Shown here in pieces: positions 1 to 6,499 of a stretch of 6,964 nucleotides of DNA (positions within the stretch are counted from its first letter, which is position 1; every line of letters begins with the position of its first letter). Both the position numbers and the translations under genes were made by a program. The notes below the pieces were generated by a model. The model was given only the letters and a program-made list of their open reading frames with translations. It was not told the DNA's origin and made no database searches. The stretch lies in contig JAUVEK010000072.1 in NCBI GenBank assembly GCA_030594795.1, positions 1 through 6,964 on the forward strand. The letters run 5' to 3'. This stretch comes from Candidatus Nanohalarchaeota archaeon. GTDB lineage: Archaea > EX4484-52 > B79-G9.

Positions 1-3000
1 CGGCCAACCCACCAGTCTATTCCTGAAGTACAGTTTGCGCAGGGCACAGTTATAGTCACGTTTTCCACTGCCATGATTGAACCGTCTCCCATAACCATCA
101 GGTACAGGTTGTACACTCCGCCATCAGTTCCCAGAGGGACAGTTACTGTCACATTAAACTCAACAGTTTCCCCTCCCCCAACATCATAATAAGCATCCGG
201 AGTCCATGCAAACCATGCTTCAAACCCGGGTGTTGGTTTCAGTGTTAATTTGCTGATTACTGCTGTTATGTTTTCAACCAGTTCAACTATTTTTTCCGGA
301 AGGTCGCTTGTATCGCTAAGATTTGAGTACATGCCACCGGTTTCATTGGTTGCATACTGCCACACCTCAGGACAACTGTAATAGCCGGGATAATAAGAAT
401 CGGTATCGGAATTAACGACAACTACTGAAATACCCGCTGCTTTTAGATCAGCAACAACATTAGCCCATGGCAGATCATCACTTGTACCTGCAGTTGCATC
501 TGCGCCTGGATCTACTCCTGTCGTGTTAGTACCACTGTAATATCCAGAGCAGGCATATGTTCCAAGGTTACAGTCATGAGGTACATTATCCTCAAATATT
601 ATAACAACTTTTCTCGAACCTTCTCTCCATCCTGCAAACTGGGATTCATAAAGTGCCCTTGCATAGGATTCAGGTCCATCCATTCCATTGCCCAATAAAA
701 GATTATTTATCGCTGAACTTACCTTGCTTGTGTTGGTCGTTACATTCTGGTCCATGCTCCACGGATAATCACCACCGGGCATAGTAACTCCGTATATATT
801 TGAATAACCGCAGTAAGAGTAGGAGCCCGTATAATCCATAAATGAGCCCACACCGAATGCAGAATCATTTATGCGCGAACTAATATTATTCATTATATCA
901 ATCGAACTTGTCTTTGCATTATCAATGACATCACCCATGCTGCCAGTCAAGTCAAACAGGAACAGCACATCAAGTTTTCCGATTGGCACTTCATCTGTTG
1001 TAATGACTTTGTGTTCTTCAGCTGATTCTTCCGGGTTCAGCGTCACTGTAATCGTATCCGGGCTTACTGTTGCCCCGCTGCCTGTGGGAATATCATCATC
1101 ATAACCGCCGTCGCAGTCCGGGCAGTCGCCACCTCCACCTATAAATATGCTTGGCTTACCAACTTCTTTTAGACCCACTGGCGCCGTATCATCCACAAAC
1201 ACACATTGTTTCTTAAGGGTCTCTGTTTTGTTGACATTGTCCACACTATAATACTCTATCAGATGGCATGATTGATGTGGTATGCTGAATTCCCCGGAAT
1301 AAACTGCAAAATCACCAGAACCTTCAGCATACATTTCACAATTATATTGCTCCCAGCAGTTTATCTCATCCACCTGGGTTACCCTGTATCTTGTCTCTTT
1401 TATCCCGGAATCATGCGGTCCTGCATCATCCCTCGCATTAAGCAATATTTTAGTTTTTGTGTTTATCCATTTTGGATATCCCTCTTGAGGATATTGCGGG
1501 CCTTCATACGTCTTGTCTGTCTTGGGCGGTGTTTTATCAACATAGAATATTTCAATATCATCATAATAATTTCCCAACCGGTCTGTACATCTTATATGCA
1601 ATTCATGTTCGCATTCTTCAGGGAAAATTATCGGGAAACAGCCGTATGAGTCGTCTGGCGGGTATCTGGTGCCATTAACAAAATACCACCAATAGCATCT
1701 CTCAAGCCCGACTGCGCAGACATCTCCGCCATCCTCTACCTCAATATGAATCTCAGACACGCCATCTATGTGGCATACATCTGTATCGTCATCAGGCGGG
1801 CAATCCCCGGATACACTATAATAAGGGCCTTCTATCCACTTTTTGATCAGGTAAGGAGGCGTGTCATCTACCTTGTAATACTGTATATGCACATCAGTAC
1901 TTTTGTTTACAGCATCCACGCAGTAATACTCCAGATTGTGCATTGATTCTTCTTTGAAATAAAATTCATATGGGTTTTTAGGTCCTGCAGGAACACAACA
2001 ATATCCCTCCGGGGTTAAATCACTGCCGCAATAGGATTTTGTTATATACCCCCAATCAGGATAATCATAGGATACTTTAAAGCATAAGGTCTCATCTCCC
2101 GATGGGTGCGGATCCTGATCTGTACAGGTAAAGACAATTGGCATTTTTGTAGTTATCCAATGGAACGTCCCATCCGGATTGTCAAGTGTTTCAAACATTG
2201 GCTCTTTACTATCTCGAATTGCACCGACGTTAGTTTTGTTAACATTTGGTGCCTTTTTATCAACAAAGAAACAATTCACCTGCATATCTTCAACATTGCC
2301 AAGATGATCAACACTAAAGTAATGCAAAATATGGCACGATTCCTCGTCTTTTACTATAGGTGTTCCATTGTAAAGGTGCCATTCATAATCAACTCTGCAG
2401 CTCGTATGAGCATAATCTTCAACACAGGCTTCCCAGCTGCTATAACCTTCAGATTTCCATTCCTCTGCACAGAATTCCTGCGCATAGTTAATGCAGCCTG
2501 CCCTCTCCGGGTCATCATATGGACATTTCAAGACAGGCTCACAGTATTTTTCAGGATAATAACATGCATCATAACCACAAGCTAATATATTTGCATACCA
2601 TGTTTTGTCAAGACCGATGGCGCAAATATCCCCGCCGTCTTTTGCCGCCAGGGTAACTGTTGTCACACTGTCAATCCATTCAACATCGCCTTCTGTTTTT
2701 TGCGGCCCACTGAAACTCTTATTTGTTTCTGGTGGAGTGTCGTCAACTTTGAATAATTCTATGTCGTCTACTACATTTCCTGCGATATCATAACATGTTA
2801 TTGTCAGATTGTGTACAGAATCGTTATCAAACTCGATGGCAAAATAGATGTCTTCGCTACTAGGATATTCTGTACCATTATCATGAACTACACTGTCAAG
2901 AGTGTAACTCCATTCACATCGATCAATGCCGAGGTTACAGTTATATGGGTCACAGCTAACATTGTCATAAGCATGAACATTTATTGTGTCGTATCTAATC

Positions 3001-3605
3001 CAGCATTCATCACCGGGATTCTGCTGATCTGGTGGGCAGACGCCTATTCCAAGACCACTTTCTAAAGTCTTGTTAATTATAGGAGGTATGCAGTCAATAG
3101 ATACAATAGGGGAATTATATTCGTGTTCACCGGGTTGACCATTGTCGAGAGTTGAAATCAAAAATTCGCTGTAACATGCTTCGCTCCACATTGTGGCATT
3201 AAAAGTAAAATCAAGATTCTCGGTTGGATTAATCAAATAAGCACCATTATATGCGGTCTTGTATTCACAATATCCGTAATTAGGCAAATAAGGGTCGCCG
3301 CCAGCATAGTCAGATAAAGTCCATCCTGAAGGTGCAGGATTACAGGAGAACTCATCAATACCATATGTTCCACTATATATACGCACTTCATATATGCTGT
3401 TAATACTATCATTGTCATTTCCCACATTTACAATAAATGTGTTTCCAAGTGCGCCGCAGTTAGCGATATTCGGATTAATAGAAAGTGTTGCGTTATGCGT
3501 CGCAAAAACAGGCGCAGAACACATACAAAGAACAACAAAAAACACAACCGAAACAAAACTCAACGATTTTTTAGCACTCTTAACCGAAACACTAGACTTT
3601 CCCAT
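1..3605 (-). CDS. Giant secreted Ig-repeat / VWA-domain surface protein (3' partial)
   Basis: One frame is open for 1201 codons from ATG at 3605 to the left edge without a stop, so the C-terminus is missing. The ATG has a GGAGGGG site six bases upstream. Residues 1-35 form a Sec signal peptide: a Lys-containing n-region, a hydrophobic core at 15-29, and likely cleavage after VFA (A35). An N-terminal beta domain (about 36-165) is followed by five Ig-like units (170-803) whose junctions read VD(D/K)xxP at 287, 448, 579, 689 and 804, with a degenerate first one at 170. A Gly/Asp-rich hinge (821-850, with CPDC) leads to a VWA domain (about 872-1120) with MIDAS residues D885, T887 and S889, then another beta domain (1125-1188). 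There are about 47 cysteines and two dozen N-x-S/T sequons. Family knowledge suggests cell-surface adhesion with a metal-bound VWA tip; the ligand is unknown. No membrane anchor is visible, but it may lie beyond the window. Confidence 0.93.
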   Translation of the reverse strand, partial: MGKSSVSVKSAKKSLSFVSVVFFVVLCMCSAPVFATHNATLSINPNIANCGALGNTFIVNVGNDNDSINSIYEVRIYSGTYGIDEFSCNPAPSGWTLSDYAGGDPYLPNYGYCEYKTAYNGAYLINPTENLDFTFNATMWSEACYSEFLISTLDNGQPGEHEYNSPIVSIDCIPPIINKTLESGLGIGVCPPDQQNPGDECWIRYDTINVHAYDNVSCDPYNCNLGIDRCEWSYTLDSVVHDNGTEYPSSEDIYFAIEFDNDSVHNLTITCYDIAGNVVDDIELFKVDDTPPETNKSFSGPQKTEGDVEWIDSVTTVTLAAKDGGDICAIGLDKTWYANILACGYDACYYPEKYCEPVLKCPYDDPERAGCINYAQEFCAEEWKSEGYSSWEACVEDYAHTSCRVDYEWHLYNGTPIVKDEESCHILHYFSVDHLGNVEDMQVNCFFVDKKAPNVNKTNVGAIRDSKEPMFETLDNPDGTFHWITTKMPIVFTCTDQDPHPSGDETLCFKVSYDYPDWGYITKSYCGSDLTPEGYCCVPAGPKNPYEFYFKEESMHNLEYYCVDAVNKSTDVHIQYYKVDDTPPYLIKKWIEGPYYSVSGDCPPDDDTDVCHIDGVSEIHIEVEDGGDVCAVGLERCYWWYFVNGTRYPPDDSYGCFPIIFPEECEHELHIRCTDRLGNYYDDIEIFYVDKTPPKTDKTYEGPQYPQEGYPKWINTKTKILLNARDDAGPHDSGIKETRYRVTQVDEINCWEQYNCEMYAEGSGDFAVYSGEFSIPHQSCHLIEYYSVDNVNKTETLKKQCVFVDDTAPVGLKEVGKPSIFIGGGGDCPDCDGGYDDDIPTGSGATVSPDTITVTLNPEESAEEHKVITTDEVPIGKLDVLFLFDLTGSMGDVIDNAKTSSIDIMNNISSRINDSAFGVGSFMDYTGSYSYCGYSNIYGVTMPGGDYPWSMDQNVTTNTSKVSSAINNLLLGNGMDGPESYARALYESQFAGWREGSRKVVIIFEDNVPHDCNLGTYACSGYYSGTNTTGVDPGADATAGTSDDLPWANVVADLKAAGISVVVVNSDTDSYYPGYYSCPEVWQYATNETGGMYSNLSDTSDLPEKIVELVENITAVISKLTLKPTPGFEAWFAWTPDAYYDVGGGETVEFNVTVTVPLGTDGGVYNLYLMVMGDGSIMAVENVTITVPCANCTSGIDWWVG
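246..992 (-). other. VWA domain with MIDAS metal site (within the 1-3605 gene)
   Basis: Residues about 872-1120 of the large protein. The first strand and MIDAS loop read DVLFLFDLTGSMGD, giving D885-x-T887-x-S889, the DxTxS variant common in prokaryotic VWA proteins. The loop around GMDGPESYARAL (D976, E979) sits where the second MIDAS element is expected, with Asp in place of the classical Thr. KVVIIFEDNVPHD (D1006) matches the strand and Asp that complete the site. A Rossmann-like alternation continues through DLKAAGISVVVVNSD and the closing helix near LPEKIVELVENITAV. The loop after D1006 carries C1012 and C1019, which could be a disulfide. In the family, MIDAS binds Mg2+ or another divalent cation and contacts an acidic group of the ligand; the ligand here is unknown. 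Confidence 0.9.
1197..3098 (-). repeat. Five diverged Ig-like protein repeats (coding repeat array)
   Basis: Units occupy residues 170-286, 287-447, 448-578, 579-688 and 689-803 (117, 161, 131, 110 and 115 residues). Each opens with a VD(D/K)TPP-type junction followed by a Lys/Asn-Lys step (TNKSFSGPQ, VNKTNVGAI, LIKKWIEGP, TDKTYEGPQ). Most then have a Trp-Ile or His-Ile strand (VEWIDS, FHWITT, CHIDG, PKWINT) and an acidic loop (AKDGGDICAIGL, EVEDGGDVCAVGL). Each closes with an H-x-L strand and VD or CxD plus GN/NK (HILHYFSVDHLGN, HNLEYYCVDAVNK, HELHIRCTDRLGN, HLIEYYSVDNVNK). The DNA has diverged, so this is an old duplication seen only at protein level. Such tandem Ig-like modules usually act as stiff stalks that hold a functional domain away from the cell. 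Confidence 0.88.
2397..2594 (-). other. Cysteine-dense insertion in the second Ig-like repeat
   Basis: Residues 338-403 of the large protein make the second repeat about 45 residues longer than its neighbours. They hold eight cysteines (343, 348, 355, 361, 371, 379, 394, 403) with aromatic and acidic residues. A segment at 371-395 (INYAQEFCAEEWKSEGYSSW) looks helical, unlike the beta-rich surroundings. This could be a small disulfide-rich module nested in an Ig-like fold, or an elaborated loop. I do not recognise the family. Confidence 0.7.
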
Positions 3606-3611
3606 AATCAA

Positions 3612-3618
3612 CCCCTCC
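3612..3618 (-). promoter_or_regulatory. Strong Shine-Dalgarno of the large VWA gene
   Basis: The minus strand reads GGAGGGG with six bases between it and the ATG at 3605. This is the best ribosome site in the window and supports that ATG as the start. It also implies a transcript with a 5' leader rather than a leaderless one. Confidence 0.8.
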
Positions 3619-3703
3619 CGGACAAAATTTTTAAATGAACTGCACATTAATAATCAATACAAATTTAACATGCGTTCAAAGTCAATTATGGATTCTCAAC
3701 TTT
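3619..3703 (-). promoter_or_regulatory. Probable promoter region of the large VWA gene
   Basis: The non-coding stretch between the small gene's stop and the Shine-Dalgarno is A/T-rich and has two TATA-like boxes on the minus strand: ATTTAAAAATTTT (3624-3636) and GTTAAATTTG (3660-3669). Archaeal TATA boxes usually sit about 25 bases before the transcript start. The distal box would therefore give a leader of about 30 bases that includes the Shine-Dalgarno. The proximal box would start the transcript almost at the ATG and lose the Shine-Dalgarno, so the distal one fits better. No clear terminator hairpin is seen here, so read-through from the upstream genes is also possible. Confidence 0.3.
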
Positions 3704-3937
3704 TTAAATCCATATTGTTCCATAAAAATTTCCTAGTGGATATGATATGTTATATTCATATCTCTTGTCAGATGGCAACATACAAATACGATAGGGTGCC
3801 TTGTCGCTGTCTCTCTCATCCGGAATTCTTTCAACCTGGCACAACTTCCAGCCGTTTTTTCCCTCTCCATTCAAGAACCTCAGTATGCCCTGCAGGCTAA
3901 TTGGATAGAGATATGTTGATTTACCTTTACAGTTCAT
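3704..3937 (-). CDS. Small hypothetical protein, DUF4177-like
   Basis: A 77-residue frame begins 26 bases after the stop of the 838-residue gene on the same strand. No signal peptide or membrane helix is visible, so a cytoplasmic product is likely. The segment ILRFLNGEGKNGWKLCQVE (about residues 18-36) follows the helix-then-strand pattern LNxxGxxGWxLxxVE typical of DUF4177-type small proteins. A later strand (YRICMLPSDKRYEY) would complete the sheet. The usual first strand is short here, and the tail NISYPLGNFYGTIWI is extra. The start is weakly supported: the nearest purine-rich site, AGGGT at 3951-3955, is 13 bases away, so translation may depend on coupling to the gene upstream. It could still be a chance frame, but the motif and position argue for a real gene. 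The function of DUF4177 proteins is unknown. Confidence 0.5.
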   Translation of the reverse strand: MNCKGKSTYLYPISLQGILRFLNGEGKNGWKLCQVERIPDERDSDKAPYRICMLPSDKRYEYNISYPLGNFYGTIWI

Positions 3938-3963
3938 CGTATCATTATCTACCCTGAGCTTTT

Positions 3964-6480
3964 CTACTCATTTAAAACATCTTTGGGCTTTAACAGGAGA
4001 GCAGTTATCAGCAGGACTGCGAGAATCGCGAGTGTTATCCTGGGTATTACATGATACCAGAGAACTCTTCCTGTCGGCGTTTTCTTTTCGGGTTCCGGCT
4101 CAGTGTCCTGCGCTTCAGTGGAGCCGGTGCCTGCGTCATCATCTTCCTCAAAGGTGTATGTGTCTTTGTCTTCATGTGCTGCGTCACCCGGCACTTGCGC
4201 ATCATTTTTCCCGCTCTCTTTTGGGGCTGCATTTTGGGCGCTGCTGCCCATATTGTCTGATGAATCACCGGAAGTGCTGCCTGTGCCGGTGTTCTCCCCT
4301 GAACCGGATGTTTCTTCCTCGTTATCTTTTACGTGGAGTGTTCTCTCCAGGGTGTATGAGTTCCCTTCCTGGTCCCTGATTTCAAGAACAACCTCATAGT
4401 CTCCGCCATGTTCTGCCATGACGTCAAATGAGTATAATTCAAAGGATGATGGAGTAAGTTCGTTAATCACTACTGCTTTTTCAGATAAAAGCTCCAGGCC
4501 TTCTGCCTCAATTGTAAGTATTATGTTTTTCCCGGATTCAGTGCCTGTGTTGAATGCAGCGCCTATAAGGTGCACTGTCTCGCCTGCATCTGCTACTCCC
4601 GGGAGTGTTAAATCAAGTGAAAGGACAGGTGATGAATGGTTTATTATCTCCAGTGCCCCGGATGATGCATCGTGCGTTTCTTCACCCTGGACTGTGCCTT
4701 GTGAGTAGAGCGAGAATGTTCTTTTGCCCAGCAGTTCGTTTGGCGTGCCTGCCAGCGCCTGTATTTCATATATTGCGCTTATGTCATGTGAGTTTCCTGC
4801 GATTACCGGGACTGTTCTTGTTAGCGGGGCAGATGCTTGAAATCCTCCAGCCTGGGGGAGCGCAAGCGTGACGTTGATATCAGTTATCGGATCATCATAT
4901 TCATTTGCCAGTACTGAGATTACCTGGAAAATGCTGCCTCTTGGAACAATTGGGGGGATCAGCATCCGGGCTGTGTACAGCTCGATTATCTCTGAGTCGT
5001 TCATGACCGGCGGGAAAACAGTGATTATCCCTTCTTTCCTGTTGTCATCTGCACCCAGGCCGCCTGCGGATTCTGCAGTGATATTGAGCAGCAGGTCGCC
5101 TGCCTCTGTTGTAAATTCAATTGTGCGCTCCCTGTAAGCCAGCGGGTCCAGAAGTATTGGTTTTGAAGCTACCTGGGTGCTGCCTGAAGTGCATGCAATG
5201 TTCACAAGGTCGTACATGGTTGCGCTGTTCTTTACTCTTGCGCTGACCTCGATAGTTCTCTGTGCCATCACGTATCGTGGGATGTCTGCGAAGAGGAGGG
5301 AGATGTTTGCATTTGCGTATCCTGTGTAGACTGTGTTGTGCGCGCCCGGCGTTGATGCGCCGATGCCTGAGTCCCAGTTTGCGTAGTAGTTTGTCAGCAC
5401 GTATGGGTTGATTCTTTCAAGCGAGGATCCCTCGCCGTCTGAGTCAATCACTGATGAGGCATCGCGGTCGCTCCCGTAAGTGCTCCTGTAGGTGAAAGAG
5501 TCTATCATGTTGTCATTATCATCAAAAAGTGTTATGGTTGCGCCTGTGTTTGGGAGGCCGCCGAGTATGGTGGCTGCGCCGGTCACTAAATGGAGTGCGC
5601 TTTGTGGGACCGGAACTGCGGTTTCGCTGCCTGTGATTACTGCAAATGAACCGCCTGCGAGTACAGGGTCTTCACCTGCAAGCGCATTTACTGCACCTGT
5701 GCTGCTTTTGATGTACCATCCGCTCATGTCAGCATCTTCATCATAAGGATTGTAGAGCTCAATGAATTCAGCGGCTGCATTGTCGCCTGAGGGATGGAAC
5801 ATCAGCTCGTTGATTATGATATTCGGGTAAACGTAAAACACGCTTTCACTGATGAGATACTCGTGCGCTGCATATACTGTGCATTCGCCTGCCTGCATCG
5901 AGGGTGTTGTCCTGAATGTTTCAGTGAATGCGCCAAAAGAGTCAGTATCTGCCTCTGATAGATATATTATGTTTCCTGCTTTGTCTCTCACAATTATTGC
6001 GACCAGCTCATCTGGTGCGGCTGCGCCTTCTTTTATCAGCATGCCGCTGATATGGACGGTTTCGCTTTTTATGTATCTTGTTTTGCCTGTGCCAAGAATA
6101 ATTGTGTCCGGCGAACTTCCGAACTCAAACATTCGCGTGCCGGATGTATCCCTGTTGCTTGTAGCTATCGTGTATGTGCCAAAAGCCATCGACCCGGGCA
6201 TCACAAACGACGTGCTGAACTGCCCGCCCATGCCGGTCCTCACCTGGTCGACAAATACCTTGTTCCTGTTGGGAGCTATGACCTCAACCGCAACATCAGC
6301 ATTTACTGCGTTTTCGCATGAATCACTAACCATGCCGTATATATACACCCGCTCAGAATGGCTGTAAAATGGCCTGTCAGTATACACAGACATCAGGCAG
6401 TCCTGCCCCTCTGAAAACGATGCACCCGCAAGCAGGCTCATGCCAAGCATGATTAAGATTAACAGATTCAGTTTTTTCAT
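3964..6480 (-). CDS. Membrane-anchored surface protein with MG2-like, lamin-tail and CARDB-like domains
   Basis: A complete 838-residue protein. Residues 1-20 (Lys-Lys, hydrophobic core, AGA) are a Sec signal peptide, cleaved near A20 or S23. Two MG2/macroglobulin-like beta domains follow: about 27-120, opening TDRPFYSHSERVYIYGMV, and 124-217, with GKTRYIKSETVHISGML. A lamin-tail domain spans 219-386. Beta-sandwich, CARDB-like regions lie at about 388-490, 500-612 and 614-717. Residues 718-803 are a Ser/Gly/Thr/Asp/Glu-rich linker ending in EPEPEKK. One membrane helix (811-830) is followed by a short tail, KPKDVLNE, so the body lies outside the cell. No protease, nuclease or other catalytic motif is seen. 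The ATG at 6480 has GGTG five bases upstream and lies 19 bases after the stop of the preceding gene, so the two are probably co-transcribed. Likely role: anchored surface scaffold or binding protein; ligand unknown. Confidence 0.93.
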   Translation of the reverse strand: MKKLNLLILIMLGMSLLAGASFSEGQDCLMSVYTDRPFYSHSERVYIYGMVSDSCENAVNADVAVEVIAPNRNKVFVDQVRTGMGGQFSTSFVMPGSMAFGTYTIATSNRDTSGTRMFEFGSSPDTIILGTGKTRYIKSETVHISGMLIKEGAAAPDELVAIIVRDKAGNIIYLSEADTDSFGAFTETFRTTPSMQAGECTVYAAHEYLISESVFYVYPNIIINELMFHPSGDNAAAEFIELYNPYDEDADMSGWYIKSSTGAVNALAGEDPVLAGGSFAVITGSETAVPVPQSALHLVTGAATILGGLPNTGATITLFDDNDNMIDSFTYRSTYGSDRDASSVIDSDGEGSSLERINPYVLTNYYANWDSGIGASTPGAHNTVYTGYANANISLLFADIPRYVMAQRTIEVSARVKNSATMYDLVNIACTSGSTQVASKPILLDPLAYRERTIEFTTEAGDLLLNITAESAGGLGADDNRKEGIITVFPPVMNDSEIIELYTARMLIPPIVPRGSIFQVISVLANEYDDPITDINVTLALPQAGGFQASAPLTRTVPVIAGNSHDISAIYEIQALAGTPNELLGKRTFSLYSQGTVQGEETHDASSGALEIINHSSPVLSLDLTLPGVADAGETVHLIGAAFNTGTESGKNIILTIEAEGLELLSEKAVVINELTPSSFELYSFDVMAEHGGDYEVVLEIRDQEGNSYTLERTLHVKDNEEETSGSGENTGTGSTSGDSSDNMGSSAQNAAPKESGKNDAQVPGDAAHEDKDTYTFEEDDDAGTGSTEAQDTEPEPEKKTPTGRVLWYHVIPRITLAILAVLLITALLLKPKDVLNE
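3991..4329 (-). other. Acidic Ser/Gly/Thr linker and C-terminal membrane anchor
   Basis: Residues 718-803 of the 838-residue protein are low in complexity (short GTGST and SGS runs, acidic stretches such as FEEDDDAG, then EPEPEKK). Residues 811-830 form a single hydrophobic helix (ITLAILAVLLITALLL) followed by Lys and a charged tail. This is the usual layout of a surface protein lifted off the membrane by a flexible, possibly O-glycosylated spacer. No PGF-CTERM or LPXTG-type sorting signal is present, so the anchor is probably a retained membrane helix. Confidence 0.88.
5323..5826 (-). other. Lamin-tail domain (LTD) in the 838-residue protein
   Basis: Residues 219-386. The hallmarks appear in order: IIINELMFHPSGDNAAAEFI with ELYNP (221-245), the DMSGWYIKSS turn (251-260), GGSFAVITGS (276-285), a GATITLFDDND strand and turn (313-323), SSLERINP (352-359), NWD (368-370) and the closing TPGAHN (377-382). 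This matches the prokaryotic LTD, an Ig-like fold found in secreted bacterial and archaeal proteins, often beside hydrolases. Here it sits between MG2-like and CARDB-like domains with no enzyme attached, so a binding role is more likely. Confidence 0.9.
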
Positions 6481-6485
6481 CAGAA

Positions 6486-6489
6486 CACC
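6486..6489 (-). promoter_or_regulatory. Ribosome site of the 838-residue gene
   Basis: The minus strand reads GGTG five bases before the ATG at 6480, a short match to the GGAGGTG consensus. It lies inside the 19-base gap after the preceding stop. This supports the chosen start and leaves no room for an independent promoter in the gap. Confidence 0.5.
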
Positions 6490-6499
6490 AAATTAGGCA

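Noticed and set aside
2106..2585. A 159-codon plus-strand frame inside the giant gene
   Set aside because: It is antisense to Ig-like repeats 2 and 3, whose minus-strand reading shows conserved repeat motifs. The hydrophobic look of the plus-strand product reflects the reverse of acidic and polar codons.
3233..3427. A 64-codon minus-strand frame near the start of the giant gene
   Set aside because: It lies in a different frame from the supported 1201-codon reading and has no motif.
3739..3762. Inverted repeat GATATGA / TCATATC with a ten-base loop
   Set aside because: The stem is short and A/T-rich, lies within the small coding frame (codons for YEYNISYP) and has no adjacent T-tract, so it is neither a convincing terminator nor an operator.
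3394..3900. A 168-codon plus-strand open frame across the intergenic gap
   Set aside because: It overlaps the signal-peptide end of the giant gene, the promoter gap and the small minus-strand gene. It has no domain and no good ribosome site.
3938..3968. Eight-codon frame overlapping the stop of the 838-residue gene (ATG at 3968, ending TAA)
   Set aside because: It is too short and has no ribosome site. At most it could act in translational coupling, for which there is no evidence.
5852..6367. A 171-codon plus-strand open frame opposite the 838-residue gene
   Set aside because: It is antisense to MG2-like coding sequence that is clearly real, has no recognisable motif of its own, and depends on the complementary codon pattern. 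Other plus-strand frames over 4032-6367 are rejected for the same reason.
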